A DNA stretch of 6,714 bases from contig JAKJFO010000219.1 of NCBI GenBank assembly GCA_022704885.1, positions 1 through 6,714 on the forward strand, given 5' to 3'. This document shows, in pieces, positions 6,101 to 6,714 of the stretch. Below the pieces are notes generated by a model. That model was not told the origin of the DNA. It saw only the letters and a list, made by a program, of their open reading frames with translations, and did no database searches. The translations under genes were made by a program, and so were the position numbers. Each line of letters starts with the position of its first letter. Position 1 is the first letter of the stretch. Source of the DNA: Candidatus Rifleibacteriota bacterium. GTDB taxonomy: Bacteria; Riflebacteria; Ozemobacteria; Ozemobacterales; Ozemobacteraceae.

Positions 6101-6221
6101 ACTTGGCGTAGTGATGGACGGACGTCAGGGCATATTCCTCGTCTATCAGAATCTCGAAGATTCGATAGTACTCGAGTCGGGCGAAGTCGAGATCGACCAC
6201 GCCTACGGCTCATTCAGCTGA
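3186..6221 (+). CDS. Double-receiver PEP/pyruvate-binding domain protein (PPDK_N-like signalling protein)
   Basis: The protein has 1011 residues from ATG 3186. Residues about 30-160 have a receiver-like pattern (F-D-L-V-V-V-L-S at 86-93) but Leu92 replaces the phosphorylatable Asp, and no acidic pair or switch Lys is seen, so this is a pseudo-receiver. Residues about 174-318 form an intact receiver: acidic pair E181-D182, phospho-site D252, S286/S287 and K305. A conserved linker follows (about 320-425). Residues about 435-802 match the PEP/pyruvate-binding, ATP-grasp-like N-domain of pyruvate phosphate dikinase and PEP synthase: G-G-K-G-R-G-I-A at 441-448, A-V-R-S-S-G-V-L-E-D at 532-541, M-A-V-V-I-Q-Q at 602-608, E-I-E-F-A at 779-783, and L-L-Q at 798-800. 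The end, about 805-1011, is family-specific and includes G-P-G-R-W-G-T at 880-886. The phosphohistidine domain and PEP-utilising barrel are absent, so a full dikinase reaction is not expected; phosphorylation-controlled nucleotide or PEP sensing or phosphotransfer is inferred. No signal peptide or membrane segment, so it is cytoplasmic. It heads the downstream transcription unit. Confidence 0.9.
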   Translation: MHNDELMQVFKKFKSDSEIFHDLMRFKVRELLLVATIFDAFSLEQDGLLAEKIFGEYFSLNLTSAPRISSVTSGDEAIEMLEKRKFDLVVVLSRLSRTDTINCGQRIRERWPDLPVLLLLNDNTDLEALDTHSDLWLHYDNVFVWNGNSEIFLAMIKYIEDRRNADKDTAIAQVRIILLVEDSIRYYSRYLPHLYSELIRQTTKLVEEELQEETKKVLRMRCRPKIILATSYEEAMKQYEHFEDYLLCVISDVKYKKDGVLDDKAGLKLAKKLKELSPDLPILLQSSEPEIEAAANRLGAAFVHKESQFLSKRLSKFFYRNLGFGDFVFRNAQGQEITRARTMSDFRNCLRIVPAESIEYHASRNNFSTWLLARGEVQIAKVVSRIHVAEFDEVESLRDFLINMGNWVFRMKTRGKVISFDKSFIGDNRHHICKLAEGAIGGKGRGIAFMNYLLYNSSMLESVSDIVIRIPETFIIGVDEFTNFITTNDLADFVSSERDYATIKRRFVESRLSEKILNRLRIVLQKVTYPLAVRSSGVLEDSVSHSMSGLYETFFVPNNHPDSEVRLRQLEEAIKLVYASVYSKEAREYFDAINYNIEEEKMAVVIQQIVGRRHGHKFYPLISGVGQSYNYYPFSYIQPEDGVGMIVLGLGRNVVGGERSFRFCPTYPQLEILTPEELVKNSQRRFTVLDLEKNTVDLFNGEDATLVKLEISVAEADGTLKEVASTWNHLDQRLEVGIESRGPRVINFANILQYESMPLARTIKHILNVAEEALETPVEIEFALDVDSENLDKPVFYLLQLKHMLRESEDYNIDKAGIDKSKLMLYADSGMGNGRIDEISDIIWIDPDIFDKSQTEDMAREVEAFNLELKESGRRYILLGPGRWGTRDRWLGIPVTWPQTSFARVIVEYSLEGFRVDASMGSHFFHNVTTMGIGYFSVRQDSGEGFIDWNWLRNQPVISRRKYFTHTRLPHKLGVVMDGRQGIFLVYQNLEDSIVLESGEVEIDHAYGSFS

Positions 6222-6231
6222 GTTTATCATC

Positions 6232-6530
6232 ATGGATCAGACACAGATCATTATAATTGCAGCCATTATCATTTTCTTTCTTCTCAAACGACTGGGCCAG
6301 GTCAGCCCAAAGAAGGCGCGCGAACTCAAGGCGGCCGGTGCCGTCATCATCGATGTCCGCACGACTGAGGAATTTGCCGGCGGCCTGATCGCCAGCAGCC
6401 GGTTCTGATCTATTGTCTGAGCGGCACCCGTTCGGCTCTGGCCCGGCGCATACTGCTCAGCAAAAATTACTGCGAAATTCACAACCTCGGCTCGATTTAT
6501 CGCGCCAGAAGTATTCTTACCGGGCATTAA
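6232..6530 (+). pseudogene. Broken membrane-anchored rhodanese-domain gene (internal deletion with frame change)
   Basis: ATG 6232 starts a 58-residue frame with a membrane segment (about 5-18), then a rhodanese beginning: V-S-P-K-K-A-R-E-L, V-I-I-D-V-R and E-E-F-A-G-G. It stops at TGA 6406-6408. The rest of the domain continues in another frame from about 6384 to TAA 6528-6530: P-V-L-I-Y-C-L-S-G-T-R-S, with the active-site Cys codon at 6414-6416, then N-L-G-S-I at the expected place. The segment normally found between G-G-H-I and the catalytic strand, some 20-30 residues, is missing. The break falls around 6380-6390. Working relatives are single-domain sulfurtransferases or redox-linked proteins facing one side of the membrane. 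It starts 10 bases after the preceding stop, without a strong ribosome site. The gene is either a recent pseudogene or a sequence/assembly error; the intact catalytic loop argues the damage is recent. A functional 58-residue product is unlikely. Confidence 0.8.
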
Positions 6531-6540
6531 AAGATAAGAC

Positions 6541-6714
6541 ATGGACAGCGGCATTCTCGAAAACCGATACGAATTCACCAGAGATGGCAAGGCAATCATC
6601 GATATCAGCGTTGAATCGATGAATGACCTGTTCAACAGCTTCGACAAGAAAGCTTCTTTTGTAAAGCGCGAACTCGACCAGGATTTCGTCGATTACATCA
6701 TCGACAGCGTTAAA
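6541..6714 (+). CDS. Conserved-looking protein of unknown function, N-terminal part only
   Basis: ATG 6541 opens a frame of 58 residues that runs off the right edge without a stop. It starts 10 bases after the rhodanese remnant, with only a weak purine-rich AAGATAAG before it, so it is probably translated from the same mRNA as the upstream genes. The visible part starts M-D-S-G-I-L-E-N-R-Y, has D-I-S-V-E-S at 21-26, and ends in an acidic and hydrophobic helix-like stretch (E-L-D-Q-D-F-V-D-Y-I-I-D at about 44-55). There is no signal peptide or membrane segment in this part. Codon choice resembles the preceding large gene, supporting that it is real. I do not recognise the family. Confidence 0.65.
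   Translation, partial: MDSGILENRYEFTRDGKAIIDISVESMNDLFNSFDKKASFVKRELDQDFVDYIIDSVK

Noticed and set aside
6237..6647. Minus-strand frame of 136 residues at the right edge
   Set aside because: Overlaps the rhodanese remnant and the next gene on the other strand, both of which have recognisable or coherent plus-strand translations; no ribosome site.

Overview
The window looks like chromosomal DNA of a Gram-negative-type bacterium of moderate GC content, possibly from an environmental or poorly sampled lineage. Two proteins carry export signals and a third is a membrane-anchored YkuD cell-wall protein. Several starts have Shine-Dalgarno sites, and the central promoters are of the extended -10 type (TGnTATAAT). 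These signals argue against Bacteroidota, although the large receiver/PEP-binding protein has relatives there. I cannot name a phylum. No tRNA, rRNA, CRISPR array or insertion sequence is visible.

Left part (1-2260, all minus strand), read in transcription order. A DedA/VTT membrane protein (2260-1673) is followed 13 bases later by a membrane-anchored YkuD-type L,D-transpeptidase homologue (1659-988), whose active-site Cys is replaced by Ser. After a 127-base gap comes an exported protein of unknown function (860 to beyond the left edge). The first two form an operon with a probable envelope theme, since DedA proteins are linked to lipid-carrier recycling and YkuD proteins act on peptidoglycan.

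Centre (2261-3185). A symmetric Rho-independent terminator separates the DedA promoter region from a small exported protein (3046-2378). That protein has three tandem repeats built on a V-V-R-D-x-K-G core. Its promoter lies in a compact intergenic region shared with the divergent gene to its right. The region holds three matches to TGnTATAAT, two on the plus strand and one on the minus strand.

Right part (3186-6714, plus strand). A 1011-residue protein has a degenerate receiver domain, an intact receiver domain, a conserved linker, a PEP/pyruvate-binding (PPDK_N-like) domain and a family-specific C-terminal region. It has no phosphohistidine or PEP-utilising barrel domain, so it looks like a signalling protein rather than a metabolic dikinase. 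It is followed after 10 bases by a membrane-anchored rhodanese gene that is broken by an internal deletion plus frame change. A conserved-looking gene of unknown function then runs off the right edge. The three appear to be one transcription unit.

The most notable points are the Cys-to-Ser YkuD homologue, the double-receiver PEP-binding protein, the broken rhodanese with its catalytic loop intact, the three-repeat exported protein, and the overlapping opposed promoters between the central genes. All family calls are from motif recognition by eye; no database search was run.
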